This document shows, piece after piece, positions 8,397 through 17,166 of a DNA stretch of 32,880 nucleotides. Made by a program: the position numbers and the translations under genes. Origin of the DNA: Winogradskyella sp. (lineage in GTDB: Bacteria; Bacteroidota; Bacteroidia; Flavobacteriales; Flavobacteriaceae); NCBI RefSeq assembly GCF_025210595.1, contig NZ_JAOARH010000096.1, forward strand, positions 1 through 32,880, read 5' to 3'. Position 1 is the first letter of the stretch. The number at the start of each line of letters is the position of its first letter. Under the pieces are notes generated by a model, which was not told where the DNA came from, made no database searches, and worked only from the letters and a program-made list of their open reading frames with translations.

Positions 8397-10022
8397 TTAA
8401 ACCAACATTGTTACAGGGTTTTCAATATACCCCTTTAATGTCTGTAAAAATTGTGCACCTGTGGCACCATCAACCGTTCTATGGTCACAAGCCATGGTTA
8501 ATTTCATAGTATTACCTGGTACAACAGCACCATTTTTAACAACTGGTTTAGATACTATTGCACCTACAGATAAGATTGCTGAATTAGGCTGATTAATAAT
8601 AGAAGTAAAACTTTCTATACCAAACATACCTAGATTAGAAATCGTAAATGTACTGCCTTCCATTTCATCTAAAGTTAATTTCTTATTTCTTGCTTTACCA
8701 GCAAAATCCTTAACTGCTGCACCAATTTGTGTTAAGCTTTGCTCATTAGCAAACTTTACAACTGGCACTACCAAACCATCTGGTACAGCTACAGCTACAC
8801 CTATATGTACATGGTTATTTAATTTCATTCTATCATCAAACCATTGCGAATTAACTTGAGGATGCTGTTTTAACGCTAACGCACAAGCTTTCACAATCAT
8901 ATCATTGTAAGAAATCTTAGTATCTGGTATTGAATTGTATTGTGCTCTAAATGCAATAGCATTTTCCATATCAAACTCCACATTTAAGTAATAATGTGGT
9001 GCCGTAAATTTAGACTTCGCTAAATTCTTAGCAATTGCTTTACGCATATTAGAGTTTGGTACTTCATCAAAATCTTCTTGTCCTGTTGGTACAAATTTAC
9101 CAACTGAAGCCGATTGAGCTACTGGTACAAAATTCTCAATATCTCGTTTTACAATTCTACCATTTTCACCAGAACCATTAACCTGAGAAAGATTAATCCC
9201 TTTTTCTTCAGCCATTTTCTTAGCTAAAGGTGAAGCAAATATTCTTCCGTTGGAAGTTGAAGTTGAAACTGCAGTAGCAGTTGTTGATTTTGCTTCAACT
9301 GGCTTTGTTATTTCAGTTTTCTTTTCTTCTTTATTTGGTGCTTGCTTAACTTCTACTTTTGGAGTATCGCCACCAATCTTAAAGTTTTTAGCTACGCCTG
9401 AAACGTCAGTACCTGCTGGACCAATAATAGCTAAAAGTGAGTCTACTTTTGCCGACTCGCCTTCTTCTAATCCTATATGCAGTAAAGTACCCGATTGAAA
9501 AGACTCAAACTCCATGGTTGCTTTATCTGTCTCAATCTCAGCAAGAATATCACCTTCTTCTACCTCATCACCTGTCTTTTTTAACCAAGTAGCAACAGTT
9601 CCTTCTTCCATAGTATCACTTAAACGAGGCATTGTTACCACAGTAATTCCTTCTGGTAATTCAACATCAGTTACTGATTCAGAATTGTTTTCTTCAGAAG
9701 CAACGTTGGTTTGATTTGTTAGATCAATGTTAGTTTCATCATTTATAGATAAATCTCCATTTAATAAACCAGAAATATCCTCACCTTCTTCACCAATTAT
9801 AGCTAAAAGCGAATCTACTTTTGCTGTTTCTCCTTCTTGGATACCTATATGCAACAATGTACCTTCACTGAATGATTCAAATTCCATTGTTGCCTTGTCC
9901 GTTTCAATTTCAGCTAAAATATCCCCTTCTTCAACCTTGTCACCAACTTTTTTTAACCAAGCAGCAACAGTTCCTTCTTCCATAGTATCGCTTAATCGCG
10001 GCATCTTTATTACTTCTGCCAT
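8397..10022 (-). CDS. pdhC: Pyruvate dehydrogenase E2 (dihydrolipoamide acetyltransferase)
   Basis: 541 residues. E2 core of the pyruvate dehydrogenase complex; transfers the acetyl group from lipoamide to CoA. Layout: lipoyl domain 1 (about 1-77, lipoyl lysine K43 in ETDKATMEF), linker, lipoyl domain 2 (about 126-201, K167 in the same motif), an Ala/Lys/Thr-rich linker, E1/E3-binding domain (about 260-298, SPLAKKMAEEKG) and catalytic domain (about 318-541) with DHRTVDG (H514, D518). The two lipoyl domains are near duplicates. It begins 3 bp after pdhA, so the two are cotranscribed. No E1-beta or E3 gene lies in this window. Branched-chain E2 is an alternative, but pairing with this E1-alpha favours pyruvate. 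Confidence 0.95.
   Translation of the reverse strand: MAEVIKMPRLSDTMEEGTVAAWLKKVGDKVEEGDILAEIETDKATMEFESFSEGTLLHIGIQEGETAKVDSLLAIIGEEGEDISGLLNGDLSINDETNIDLTNQTNVASEENNSESVTDVELPEGITVVTMPRLSDTMEEGTVATWLKKTGDEVEEGDILAEIETDKATMEFESFQSGTLLHIGLEEGESAKVDSLLAIIGPAGTDVSGVAKNFKIGGDTPKVEVKQAPNKEEKKTEITKPVEAKSTTATAVSTSTSNGRIFASPLAKKMAEEKGINLSQVNGSGENGRIVKRDIENFVPVAQSASVGKFVPTGQEDFDEVPNSNMRKAIAKNLAKSKFTAPHYYLNVEFDMENAIAFRAQYNSIPDTKISYNDMIVKACALALKQHPQVNSQWFDDRMKLNNHVHIGVAVAVPDGLVVPVVKFANEQSLTQIGAAVKDFAGKARNKKLTLDEMEGSTFTISNLGMFGIESFTSIINQPNSAILSVGAIVSKPVVKNGAVVPGNTMKLTMACDHRTVDGATGAQFLQTLKGYIENPVTMLV
9420..10013 (-). repeat. Tandem lipoyl-domain duplication inside pdhC
   Basis: Codons 4-77 (DNA 9792-10013) and codons 128-201 (DNA 9420-9641) encode two lipoyl domains that match at 64 of 74 residues by my count, without gaps. 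The DNA differs more than the protein, mostly at third positions, so this is an established duplication and not a fresh one. Confidence 0.85.
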
Positions 10023-10025
10023 AGC

Positions 10026-11024
10026 TTATAATTTATGTTGTATAAATGGATAATCTTCTTGTTCGTAAACTGCATCGTACATTACACTCTTATCTGGATA
10101 AGGAGATTCTTCTGCAAATTTCTCACATTCGGAAACTAATGCCTTCACTCTTTTATCTATGACTTTAATGTCTTCTTCTGTAGCATAATTGTTTTCAAGT
10201 ATAATATCCTTAACCTGAGTTATAGGATCTATTTTTTTATACTCTTCTACTTCTTCTTTGGTTCTGTAATGCTGCGCATCTGACATAGAATGCCCTCTAT
10301 ATCTGTAAGTTTTCACTTCTAAGAAAGATGGACCACCACCATTTCTGGCACGCTGAATAGCCTCATCAAATGCTTCTGCAACTTTAATAGGATTCATTCC
10401 ATCTACAGGACCTGAAGGCATTTCGTAGCCTCTACCAAGCTTCCATATATCTGTATGGTTAGCTGTACGTTCTACAGATGTACCCATTGCATAACCATTA
10501 TTTTCACAAACAAATACTACTGGTAAATTCCAAAGCATCGCTAAGTTGAATGTCTCATGAAGCGAACCTTGTCTTGCCGCACCATCACCAAAACAACAAA
10601 TAGTAACCGCATCGCTTCCGTGGTATTTATCGCCAAATGCTATACCAGCTCCTAAAGGAATTTGACCTCCAACAATACCATGACCACCATAAAATCTGTG
10701 TTCTTTAGAGAAAATATGCATAGAGCCACCTAAACCTTGAGAGGTTCCTGTAGCCTTACCATACAATTCTGCCATAACTCGTTTAGGATCTACTCCCATA
10801 CCGATAGGTTGTACATGATTACGGTAAGCTGTAATCATTTTATCCTTAGTTAAATCCATAGCATGTAAAGCTCCTGCTAACACAGCTTCTTGCCCATTAT
10901 ATAAGTGAAGAAATCCTCTTACCTTTTGCTGAATGTAGACTGCGGCAAGTTTATCTTCAAACTTTCGCCAAAACAACATGTCTTCGTACCATTTCAGGTA
11001 AACTTCTTTAGTGATCTTTTGCAT
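10026..11024 (-). CDS. pdhA: Pyruvate dehydrogenase E1 component, alpha subunit
   Basis: 332 residues. Thiamine-diphosphate-dependent decarboxylation of pyruvate as the alpha half of an alpha2beta2 E1. The ThDP motif runs from GDGAARQGS (146-154) to ENNGYAMG (174-181). The phosphorylation-loop region YRGHSMSD (242-249) is typical of E1-alpha. Length fits the family. E1-beta is not next to it and must be encoded elsewhere. It is first in a two-gene transcript with pdhC. A TTG-N17-TATTTTTG promoter lies 30-57 bp upstream of the start. Confidence 0.95.
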   Translation of the reverse strand: MQKITKEVYLKWYEDMLFWRKFEDKLAAVYIQQKVRGFLHLYNGQEAVLAGALHAMDLTKDKMITAYRNHVQPIGMGVDPKRVMAELYGKATGTSQGLGGSMHIFSKEHRFYGGHGIVGGQIPLGAGIAFGDKYHGSDAVTICCFGDGAARQGSLHETFNLAMLWNLPVVFVCENNGYAMGTSVERTANHTDIWKLGRGYEMPSGPVDGMNPIKVAEAFDEAIQRARNGGGPSFLEVKTYRYRGHSMSDAQHYRTKEEVEEYKKIDPITQVKDIILENNYATEEDIKVIDKRVKALVSECEKFAEESPYPDKSVMYDAVYEQEDYPFIQHKL

Positions 11025-11053
11025 TTTTTGATTCGTTCTTTTTAAAGGAACAA

Positions 11054-11081
11054 CAAAAATAACACATTAGTTACTAATCAA
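11054..11081 (-). promoter_or_regulatory. Promoter of pdhA-pdhC
   Basis: On the minus strand, TTG at 11081-11079, a 17-bp spacer, then TATTTTTG at 11061-11054 match the Bacteroidota -33/-7 pattern. The start of transcription would be about 24 nt before the pdhA ATG. The box lies downstream of the cdd stop codon, so pdhAC need not depend on cdd transcription. Confidence 0.5.
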
Positions 11082-11115
11082 AAAACCGAAAAATGTAATT
11101 TTTAATACGAAAACG

Positions 11116-11604
11116 TTATAGAAAACCTCTATCGAAAACTAATGGCAATAAATTAGCTAAGGAGTTTGATTTTACAACCTTTCCTTTAACTCCCATAAAA
11201 TAAATCTCGATTGGCTGATCTTGCTTTATTTCGTATTCTGCTATTGCTTGTCTACATGCACCACATGGTGGAATTGGTTGGTCTGTAATTTGGTTTTGTG
11301 AAGAGGCCGTTATAGCCATTTTAATAATTTTAGCTTTAGGATATTTGGCGCCAGCATAATATATTGCTGTACGCTCTGCGCAAAGCCCTGAAGGATAAGA
11401 GGCATTTTCTTGATTACTACCTATAATAACTTCATTATTATCTAATAATAAGGCTGCACCAACATTAAACTTAGAGTATGGAGCGTAAGCATTATCTCTA
11501 GCCCTAACAGCTGACTTCATTAATTCTTGAATATCTTTTGGAGTATCATTTAGGTCTTTATAGATCTGTAATGTAGTTTCAATTTTAACTTCCGTCATAT
11601 TCAA
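11116..11604 (-). CDS. cdd: Cytidine deaminase
   Basis: 162 residues. Hydrolytic deamination of cytidine and deoxycytidine in pyrimidine salvage. The zinc site is complete: CAE (C75, catalytic E77) and PCGAC (C114, C117). NASYPSGLCAERTA is the typical active-site stretch. Length is slightly above the usual 130-140 residues because of an N-terminal extension of about 25 residues. Two ATGs two codons apart are possible starts; I kept the first. It lies between a strong terminator after porV and the pdhA promoter. Adjacency to porV and porU is a common flavobacterial arrangement. Confidence 0.94.
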   Translation of the reverse strand: MNMTEVKIETTLQIYKDLNDTPKDIQELMKSAVRARDNAYAPYSKFNVGAALLLDNNEVIIGSNQENASYPSGLCAERTAIYYAGAKYPKAKIIKMAITASSQNQITDQPIPPCGACRQAIAEYEIKQDQPIEIYFMGVKGKVVKSNSLANLLPLVFDRGFL

Positions 11605-11618
11605 AATCTTTTATAGAC

Positions 11619-11650
11619 AAAAAAACTATTGCTTTTAGACAATAGTTTTT
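11619..11650 (-). terminator. Intrinsic terminator after porV
   Basis: An 11-bp perfect stem (11621-11631 with 11640-11650, arms AAAAACTATTG/CAATAGTTTTT) with an 8-nt loop gives a T run on the minus strand. It lies just past the porV stop codon and directly upstream of cdd. Confidence 0.8.
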
Positions 11651-11672
11651 AGAAATCTGTTATTTATTCATT

Positions 11673-12914
11673 TTAATATTCATCGTATTCACCGTCACCA
11701 AAATTGAATGTCAATGAAAAACGTAAGGTATTTTCTAATGGACTCTGTACTTTTGAAGCAGAGAATAAATACGACAGGTCAATATTAATCGTTGTGTATT
11801 TAAATCCTGCACCTAAAGCAAAGAACTTACGTGCTCCTTTTTCTTCAGCTTCATTAAAATAACCTGCTCTAAAGGCAAAGTTTTCCTGATACGTATATTC
11901 TGCACCAAGTGCCCATGTAAATTCTTTTAGTTCTTCACTAAAGCCTCCAGGAGCATCACCAAAGGACTGAAATATACCTTTCATAAAACTAACATCATTA
12001 TCTTGACCTTCAATAATTACATTTTCTTCTTCTGTAATTAAAACATCATCTCCTTCGTCATACACACCATTTCCATTTGTATCTTCATAAGTTAACCTAG
12101 TTCCTAATCTTGGTGGTGTTGGCACTAATAATTTAGCAACCTCAGCCGTAACTCCTAATTTACTATACTCATCAAAAATAAAATCAAATCCTGCACCTAA
12201 TCGTAATGTAGTTGGCTGAAAATTTTCTCTACCACCATCATCGTACTTAAATTTTGGCCCTAAATTCTGAATAGCAAAACCTGCTCTCCATCGTCCATTA
12301 AAATCGTTATAAGCTTCTTCTTCGCTTTGATAGTATCCTGTAATATCTGCACCAAATGTACTTGCTGCATCTGCATTAGGATCTACTTGATCTATTCTTA
12401 AATCTGAACGCATATATCGCACAGCAACTGACATAGCAAACTGATCTGCTAATCTTAAGGTATAGGCTACATCTGCAGTGAACTCATTTGGTTTTACATT
12501 AACACCTGGATCATCTTCACTTTGAGTTAAGGTTATTTCACCTAAACTGAAATACTTAAAACTTGCAGAAACTGCACTATATTCATTTAACCTATTAAAA
12601 TAAGTTGCGTAACTAATAGAAATGTCATTTACCAACTTACTCAAGTATGGTGTATAACTTAAACTCACACCAGATTTAGCTTCTGAAAACACATACTTTG
12701 AAGGATTCCACTGCTGAGAGAATCCGTCAACAGAAGTTGCCACTCCCATATCTCCCATAGACGCTGATCTAGCATCTGGCGCTATAAGCATAAATGGCAC
12801 ACCTGTAGTTATTACTCTACTATCAGAGTCATTCGGTATTGTTTGTACTGCATTTTGTGAATAAATGCTACTATATGTTATTAGGGCAATAAAGGCTAAT
12901 ACGTATGTCTTCAT
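11673..12914 (-). CDS. porV: T9SS outer-membrane protein PorV
   Basis: 413 residues. PorV (LptO) is a FadL-like outer-membrane beta-barrel of the type IX secretion system that carries cargo from the translocon to the PorU attachment complex. Signal peptide 1-19 (cleavage before QNAVQT), then the characteristic start VPFMLIAPDARSASMGDMG (about 40-58) and QQWNPSKY (about 67-74), followed by repeated amphipathic strands. It ends in an aromatic-rich strand (RFSLTFNFGDGEY), as for a barrel protein. It follows porU with 64 bp between them, and that gap plus the porU end holds a good promoter, so porV can be expressed separately. Confidence 0.93.
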   Translation of the reverse strand: MKTYVLAFIALITYSSIYSQNAVQTIPNDSDSRVITTGVPFMLIAPDARSASMGDMGVATSVDGFSQQWNPSKYVFSEAKSGVSLSYTPYLSKLVNDISISYATYFNRLNEYSAVSASFKYFSLGEITLTQSEDDPGVNVKPNEFTADVAYTLRLADQFAMSVAVRYMRSDLRIDQVDPNADAASTFGADITGYYQSEEEAYNDFNGRWRAGFAIQNLGPKFKYDDGGRENFQPTTLRLGAGFDFIFDEYSKLGVTAEVAKLLVPTPPRLGTRLTYEDTNGNGVYDEGDDVLITEEENVIIEGQDNDVSFMKGIFQSFGDAPGGFSEELKEFTWALGAEYTYQENFAFRAGYFNEAEEKGARKFFALGAGFKYTTINIDLSYLFSASKVQSPLENTLRFSLTFNFGDGEYDEY

Positions 12915-12962
12915 GTTTATTATTGGGTTATTAATACTAATCGCTTAGCATTAATTAGTTTG

Positions 12963-12992
12963 CAAATATAAGTTATTATCAGAGTATGACAA
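12963..12992 (-). promoter_or_regulatory. Promoter of porV
   Basis: On the minus strand, TTG at 12992-12990, a 19-bp spacer and TATATTTG at 12970-12963 form a full match to the Bacteroidota promoter. The -33 box lies within the last codons of porU. Transcription would start about 43 nt before porV. Confidence 0.6.
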
Positions 12993-15900
12993 GTTTTTGA
13001 ATTTTTTCAACTTGTTTATTTAAACGGTTAGATCTTACTTTTAGTTTATAGACATAGACTCCTTTTCCTATTTTATCTCCAAAATCGTCTCTTCCGTCCC
13101 AGACCATACTTCTAGACAATGATGACGATCCATTAAAACACAATTCGTCTGCATTGGTTTGCCCATTTAAAGTTCTTACCAATTTACCAGATACGGTAAA
13201 TATTTGAACTGATATATCTAATGGCTCAGAGCTATTATGGTTAAACCAAAACTCAGTGTAGTTAACAAATGGGTTAGGATAATTAAGAACATTATCTATT
13301 ACTAATTCTTCATCTTTATCAAATACCATAAACTGAATCTCTGCTGTTGAAGAATTATTATAAACATCCCAAGCTTTTAAAGTTAAGGTGTGTAAACCTG
13401 GTTCTAAATCTCTAAAAGGAAAAGTCACCGTTCCATTTGTATAGTCGTCTATATTGGCTTGATAATAATCATTTAAAATTACTGGATTGGTTTCATCACC
13501 ATCTATAATAGCAGTTATATCGTGACCAATACCACTTGCAGTATTAATCCCGTTAGTATCATGAAGTTTTGCTAAAAGATTTGGTGACTCATTTGTTATT
13601 CCTCCTGAAACAAAATTTTCATCATTCATAAATAAATTAATAACCGGACCAATGTTATCTTCAGGCGCACCTTCATTAATACCTCCTATTTCAATATCGA
13701 AATTTGCTCCTGTTTGATCAAAAGTTGAGTTACTATTTCTGGCATAAAAACTCACTTTCCCGTTTCCTACAGGAATACCAATATCTCGTGGTACAATAAA
13801 ATCGAATTCAAATTGTCCATTAGTAATAGTGGCTTGTCCTTTAAAAATAATTTCGCCTAGTGTTGTGTAATCTAACACTATTAAGCCACCTGCATCACCT
13901 ATACCATCATTTGCTAATGTTTGTCGTTCTATCCTTTTATCAAAAACCGTTGCTGTTAATACACCATTATAATTAGATAATAAGTTACCGTTAACATCTG
14001 TAACTTCACCTGCTAATTTTGTATAACTTAATGCTTTTAATGTATCTATAGGTTGAGTAATCTCTACATCGTTAACTTTCGTTAACCTAACATCTGGTTG
14101 CGGAAAAGCTAATCGCATTGCTGGATCACCTATTAAGAACACTAGTCTTTTCTGACTAATGCCTGCAATACTATTATCTGTTTTTGTTAATCTTAAAACC
14201 TCACCTATTGTAGGATAATCATTTGAACCATAAGCAAACAAATAATCGTCTAATTCTTCATTAAATCGCTCTCCTACCGTAACAAATATTTGCCTTGTTG
14301 TAGTTACTAAACCTATAGATCCTCCTGTTTTGTTCCAATAAGTAAATTCACCAGCTGTATCTCTACCTGGGTCATCAAACTTAGTGTACTCACAAGTTAC
14401 TGTTATAAAGAGGTTATATTTACATATATTATTAATTTCCTGAGCATCAAACTTATCGAAAATACGTTCTTTAGCAAGACCATCCTCACCTCCATGACCA
14501 AAATAATTAACCACTAAGGCACCAACCTCTATAGCATCTTTAAATGCTTCATTAACCTGAGGATAACGATCTCCTGCAGAAGAAGATTCTTGCTCAAATG
14601 CATCTGTATGTATCTTTACAACATTAAAAAATGGCTTATCGGTCTCAATGTTAACACCTAATTCTTCTGTTGTTTCTTGCAAAGTTTCTTCCCATGCAAC
14701 ATCAACATCATCTGAAACCAACAAAACATTATTTCTCCAGCTCCCATAAGCTTGTGGTTGATAATAAGCTTCTATCTTATCTACCATGTCTTTAGCTCGC
14801 TGAATATCTTCTGCTAATATTCTCCCTACTGCAACATCCATTCTATCTGAAGTATTCATAGAACCTTCATTATCGTCTAGCATAACATAAAAATCATCTG
14901 ACACAAATGAATTTGTAAGGCTAAAACTAGGCATAGAATACCATGAAGGCACTAGGTTAGTATTATTATTTAACCTGTCTTTATAATCATAAGACCCTTC
15001 ACCAAATAAACATAAATATTTAAGCCTATTACTTGGTACACTAGCATTATCGTATACGTATTTTATAAAATTTCGTAGAGCTGCTATATCTTGACTACCT
15101 GTACTAAACTCGTTATATATAGTTTGAAGCTCAACAACTTTTACATTTAAACTATATTGATTTCTATTGATTTGTGCTAATCGCTCAGCTTGAGACAACA
15201 ACTCTGTTGGTGTCAAAATAATGTAATCAATATCTTCAAAAGCACCCTGTGCATTATTAAAAATAGTGCCTTTTAAATTCTGATTTGCCAATCTTGAATT
15301 TGATTCTCTTGAAGGTTGTTTTAGATTACCTGAAGAAAATGCCAAATACATTCTTTCTTCACCCGAAATTGTTTTAAAAGACAAATTGCTTTGTACTTCA
15401 GAATTTAAAAAATTTGTTACATTAAATCGATCTGTAATATCCCATACCTCTTGTAATCCAGAAGCGTTTGATATATTATACTCTGCAATTCCTGGAGTTG
15501 TAACTACATCTCTATTCTTAAATACTAATTGGTCACCAACATAGGTTAAATCTCTAGTAGCCTCTATATTTATATAATCTAAGTACGCACTCGCAGAAGG
15601 ATTACCATTATTATTATAATCTAATGTTACTGTGATAGCATCAGATGAGATATTTATATCATCACCATAAGCGTTAGCTGCAGCAAGAACTGAACCAGGA
15701 TCAATACTAGGAAAACCTATATTTGACACAGCATTACCATTAATTGTAATTTGCATTGATGTACCATCAATTTCTGACACAGAGCCAACTGCAATATCAA
15801 ATCGTACAGGTTCGCTTGTAACCAAATTTGGAAAATCAAAATCATATACGCGTTGGTTTTCAATATCAAACTCATCACCAAACCATCTACGTCCTAATTT

Positions 15901-16839
15901 AGCTAAATTATATTCATCAACTTCGTAAAACTGATAGTCTTGAAAAGTATTAATCTGAATATCTGCTGCACCATCAATACTTGGCATTGACTGAATTCTT
16001 TTTCCGTTTCCTGGACTTACATTCACATAATAATAAGTCCTATCTGCATATAGATTAATATTAGTCTCGCTTTCTTCACTATAAGTTGTTGGTCCTTCAC
16101 CATAGAATAAGATATAATCACCATTATCAAAACTACCATCTTCTTCTCCTACAAATTTCACGGCATTTTCTACAACATCAAATGGGTAGTTTTCAGAATT
16201 AAGTAGCGGTAACATTCTACCGCCATTACCATATATTTTTATATGTCTTGGGTCTACCGAGTTTGTGCTAACTCCTAAATTGCTTAAAAAACCTTTTGTT
16301 AATTGAAAAACACCAGATTCTTCAATATAAAACTTATACCATTCTCCTGTACTTAGCACAGAATTTGTGATTCCTGTTCTAGCAGCTGTTTGTGTTCTAT
16401 TGGCTAGAGTATTATAGTTTATGGTAAAGGATTTTATTTTCTTATAAACTCCTCTATCGTTAATTATTGGACTTATCTCAAAATAATAAGCTCTATCACC
16501 TCTAGCATTAGTATTAAAAAAACGATATTTAGGTTCGTTGGGAATTAACTGAGGATTTAAATCTTTAAGATTTGATTGACTAATGGTCTCATAAGAAACA
16601 TTAGATAAACTTACAGAGTTTTCATCAACAATACTTCCGTTACTTTGCCATTGTGTAAAAAACTTTAAGCCTTTATCATTATCATAACTAAAATGTTTTG
16701 CATTAAAACTAGGCACAGTAAACTTGCCATAGGCAGTTTCTAACTCTTTTTCACCATCCCATTCAATATTAAATTGTTTTTTTTGCCCAAAACTATATAT
16801 GGCGAAAAGCATAAGAATAAAAACAGAGCAATTTTTCAT
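12979..16839 (-). CDS. porU: T9SS C-terminal signal peptidase (sortase-like) PorU
   Basis: 1286 residues. PorU is the surface-exposed C25 (gingipain-type) cysteine peptidase that removes the sorting tail of T9SS cargo and attaches cargo to its surface anchor. Signal peptide 1-18. The C25 domain spans roughly 535-910, with catalytic His in NYFGHGGEDG (H782) and catalytic Cys in TVTCEYTKFDDP (C816). The remainder is beta-sandwich, and the C-terminus (about 1184-1286, NYPNPFVN...GVYVYKLKV) resembles a T9SS C-terminal domain, which PorU is known to keep. Upstream of porV on the same strand and divergent from gldJ. Confidence 0.95.
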   Translation of the reverse strand: MKNCSVFILMLFAIYSFGQKKQFNIEWDGEKELETAYGKFTVPSFNAKHFSYDNDKGLKFFTQWQSNGSIVDENSVSLSNVSYETISQSNLKDLNPQLIPNEPKYRFFNTNARGDRAYYFEISPIINDRGVYKKIKSFTINYNTLANRTQTAARTGITNSVLSTGEWYKFYIEESGVFQLTKGFLSNLGVSTNSVDPRHIKIYGNGGRMLPLLNSENYPFDVVENAVKFVGEEDGSFDNGDYILFYGEGPTTYSEESETNINLYADRTYYYVNVSPGNGKRIQSMPSIDGAADIQINTFQDYQFYEVDEYNLAKLGRRWFGDEFDIENQRVYDFDFPNLVTSEPVRFDIAVGSVSEIDGTSMQITINGNAVSNIGFPSIDPGSVLAAANAYGDDINISSDAITVTLDYNNNGNPSASAYLDYINIEATRDLTYVGDQLVFKNRDVVTTPGIAEYNISNASGLQEVWDITDRFNVTNFLNSEVQSNLSFKTISGEERMYLAFSSGNLKQPSRESNSRLANQNLKGTIFNNAQGAFEDIDYIILTPTELLSQAERLAQINRNQYSLNVKVVELQTIYNEFSTGSQDIAALRNFIKYVYDNASVPSNRLKYLCLFGEGSYDYKDRLNNNTNLVPSWYSMPSFSLTNSFVSDDFYVMLDDNEGSMNTSDRMDVAVGRILAEDIQRAKDMVDKIEAYYQPQAYGSWRNNVLLVSDDVDVAWEETLQETTEELGVNIETDKPFFNVVKIHTDAFEQESSSAGDRYPQVNEAFKDAIEVGALVVNYFGHGGEDGLAKERIFDKFDAQEINNICKYNLFITVTCEYTKFDDPGRDTAGEFTYWNKTGGSIGLVTTTRQIFVTVGERFNEELDDYLFAYGSNDYPTIGEVLRLTKTDNSIAGISQKRLVFLIGDPAMRLAFPQPDVRLTKVNDVEITQPIDTLKALSYTKLAGEVTDVNGNLLSNYNGVLTATVFDKRIERQTLANDGIGDAGGLIVLDYTTLGEIIFKGQATITNGQFEFDFIVPRDIGIPVGNGKVSFYARNSNSTFDQTGANFDIEIGGINEGAPEDNIGPVINLFMNDENFVSGGITNESPNLLAKLHDTNGINTASGIGHDITAIIDGDETNPVILNDYYQANIDDYTNGTVTFPFRDLEPGLHTLTLKAWDVYNNSSTAEIQFMVFDKDEELVIDNVLNYPNPFVNYTEFWFNHNSSEPLDISVQIFTVSGKLVRTLNGQTNADELCFNGSSSLSRSMVWDGRDDFGDKIGKGVYVYKLKVRSNRLNKQVEKIQKLVIL

Positions 16840-16966
16840 TTAAGTATTTTGATTTAAGTAAGTCGTAAACATCCTTTATAAATATCACTAACCTGATAAT
16901 TTATAAAAATTTACAGTAAAATAACGCCCAAAATATAGGCTTATTATAAGGCTAAAGATTTTATTT

Positions 16967-16974
16967 CAAAAATA
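16967..16974 (-). promoter_or_regulatory. Candidate -7 box of porU
   Basis: TATTTTTG on the minus strand matches TAnnTTTG. It lies 128 bp before the porU start, and no TTG is found at the proper spacing, so this is weak. Confidence 0.25.
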
Positions 16975-17103
16975 CAACAATAATTTATTTTAGTGTTCGT
17001 TATTTAAGAGCAAAATACATCGCTTTATCGAATGAAAATCCGTTATTGTGTTCAAAAAAAAGGATGAAATGCATATATTTTTTAATTTATAGGCAAAAAA
17101 AAA

Positions 17104-17132
17104 TTGTTAGTTTACCTTTAATTGTTATATTG
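17104..17132 (+). promoter_or_regulatory. Promoter of gldJ
   Basis: TTG at 17104-17106, a 19-bp spacer and TATATTG at 17126-17132 (one T short of the TAnnTTTG consensus). It lies about 35 bp before the gldJ start codon. Confidence 0.45.
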
Positions 17133-17166
17133 CGGAACTTAAAATTCAACGAGCTTACTTAAACAA

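Larger units (their letters stand above)
16840..17166. other. Divergent porU-gldJ intergenic region
   Basis: 327 bp, very AT-rich, no reading frame of note. It must hold the promoters of both divergent genes: a full TTG-N19-TATATTG for gldJ and an isolated exact -7 box for porU (TATTTTTG on the minus strand, 16967-16974). I see no long repeat or strong hairpin and no recognisable operator. Confidence 0.6.

Noticed and set aside
9250-10053. Series of plus-strand open frames opposite the lipoyl and linker part of pdhC
   Set aside because: They are antisense shadows; two resemble each other only because the lipoyl domains beneath them are duplicated.
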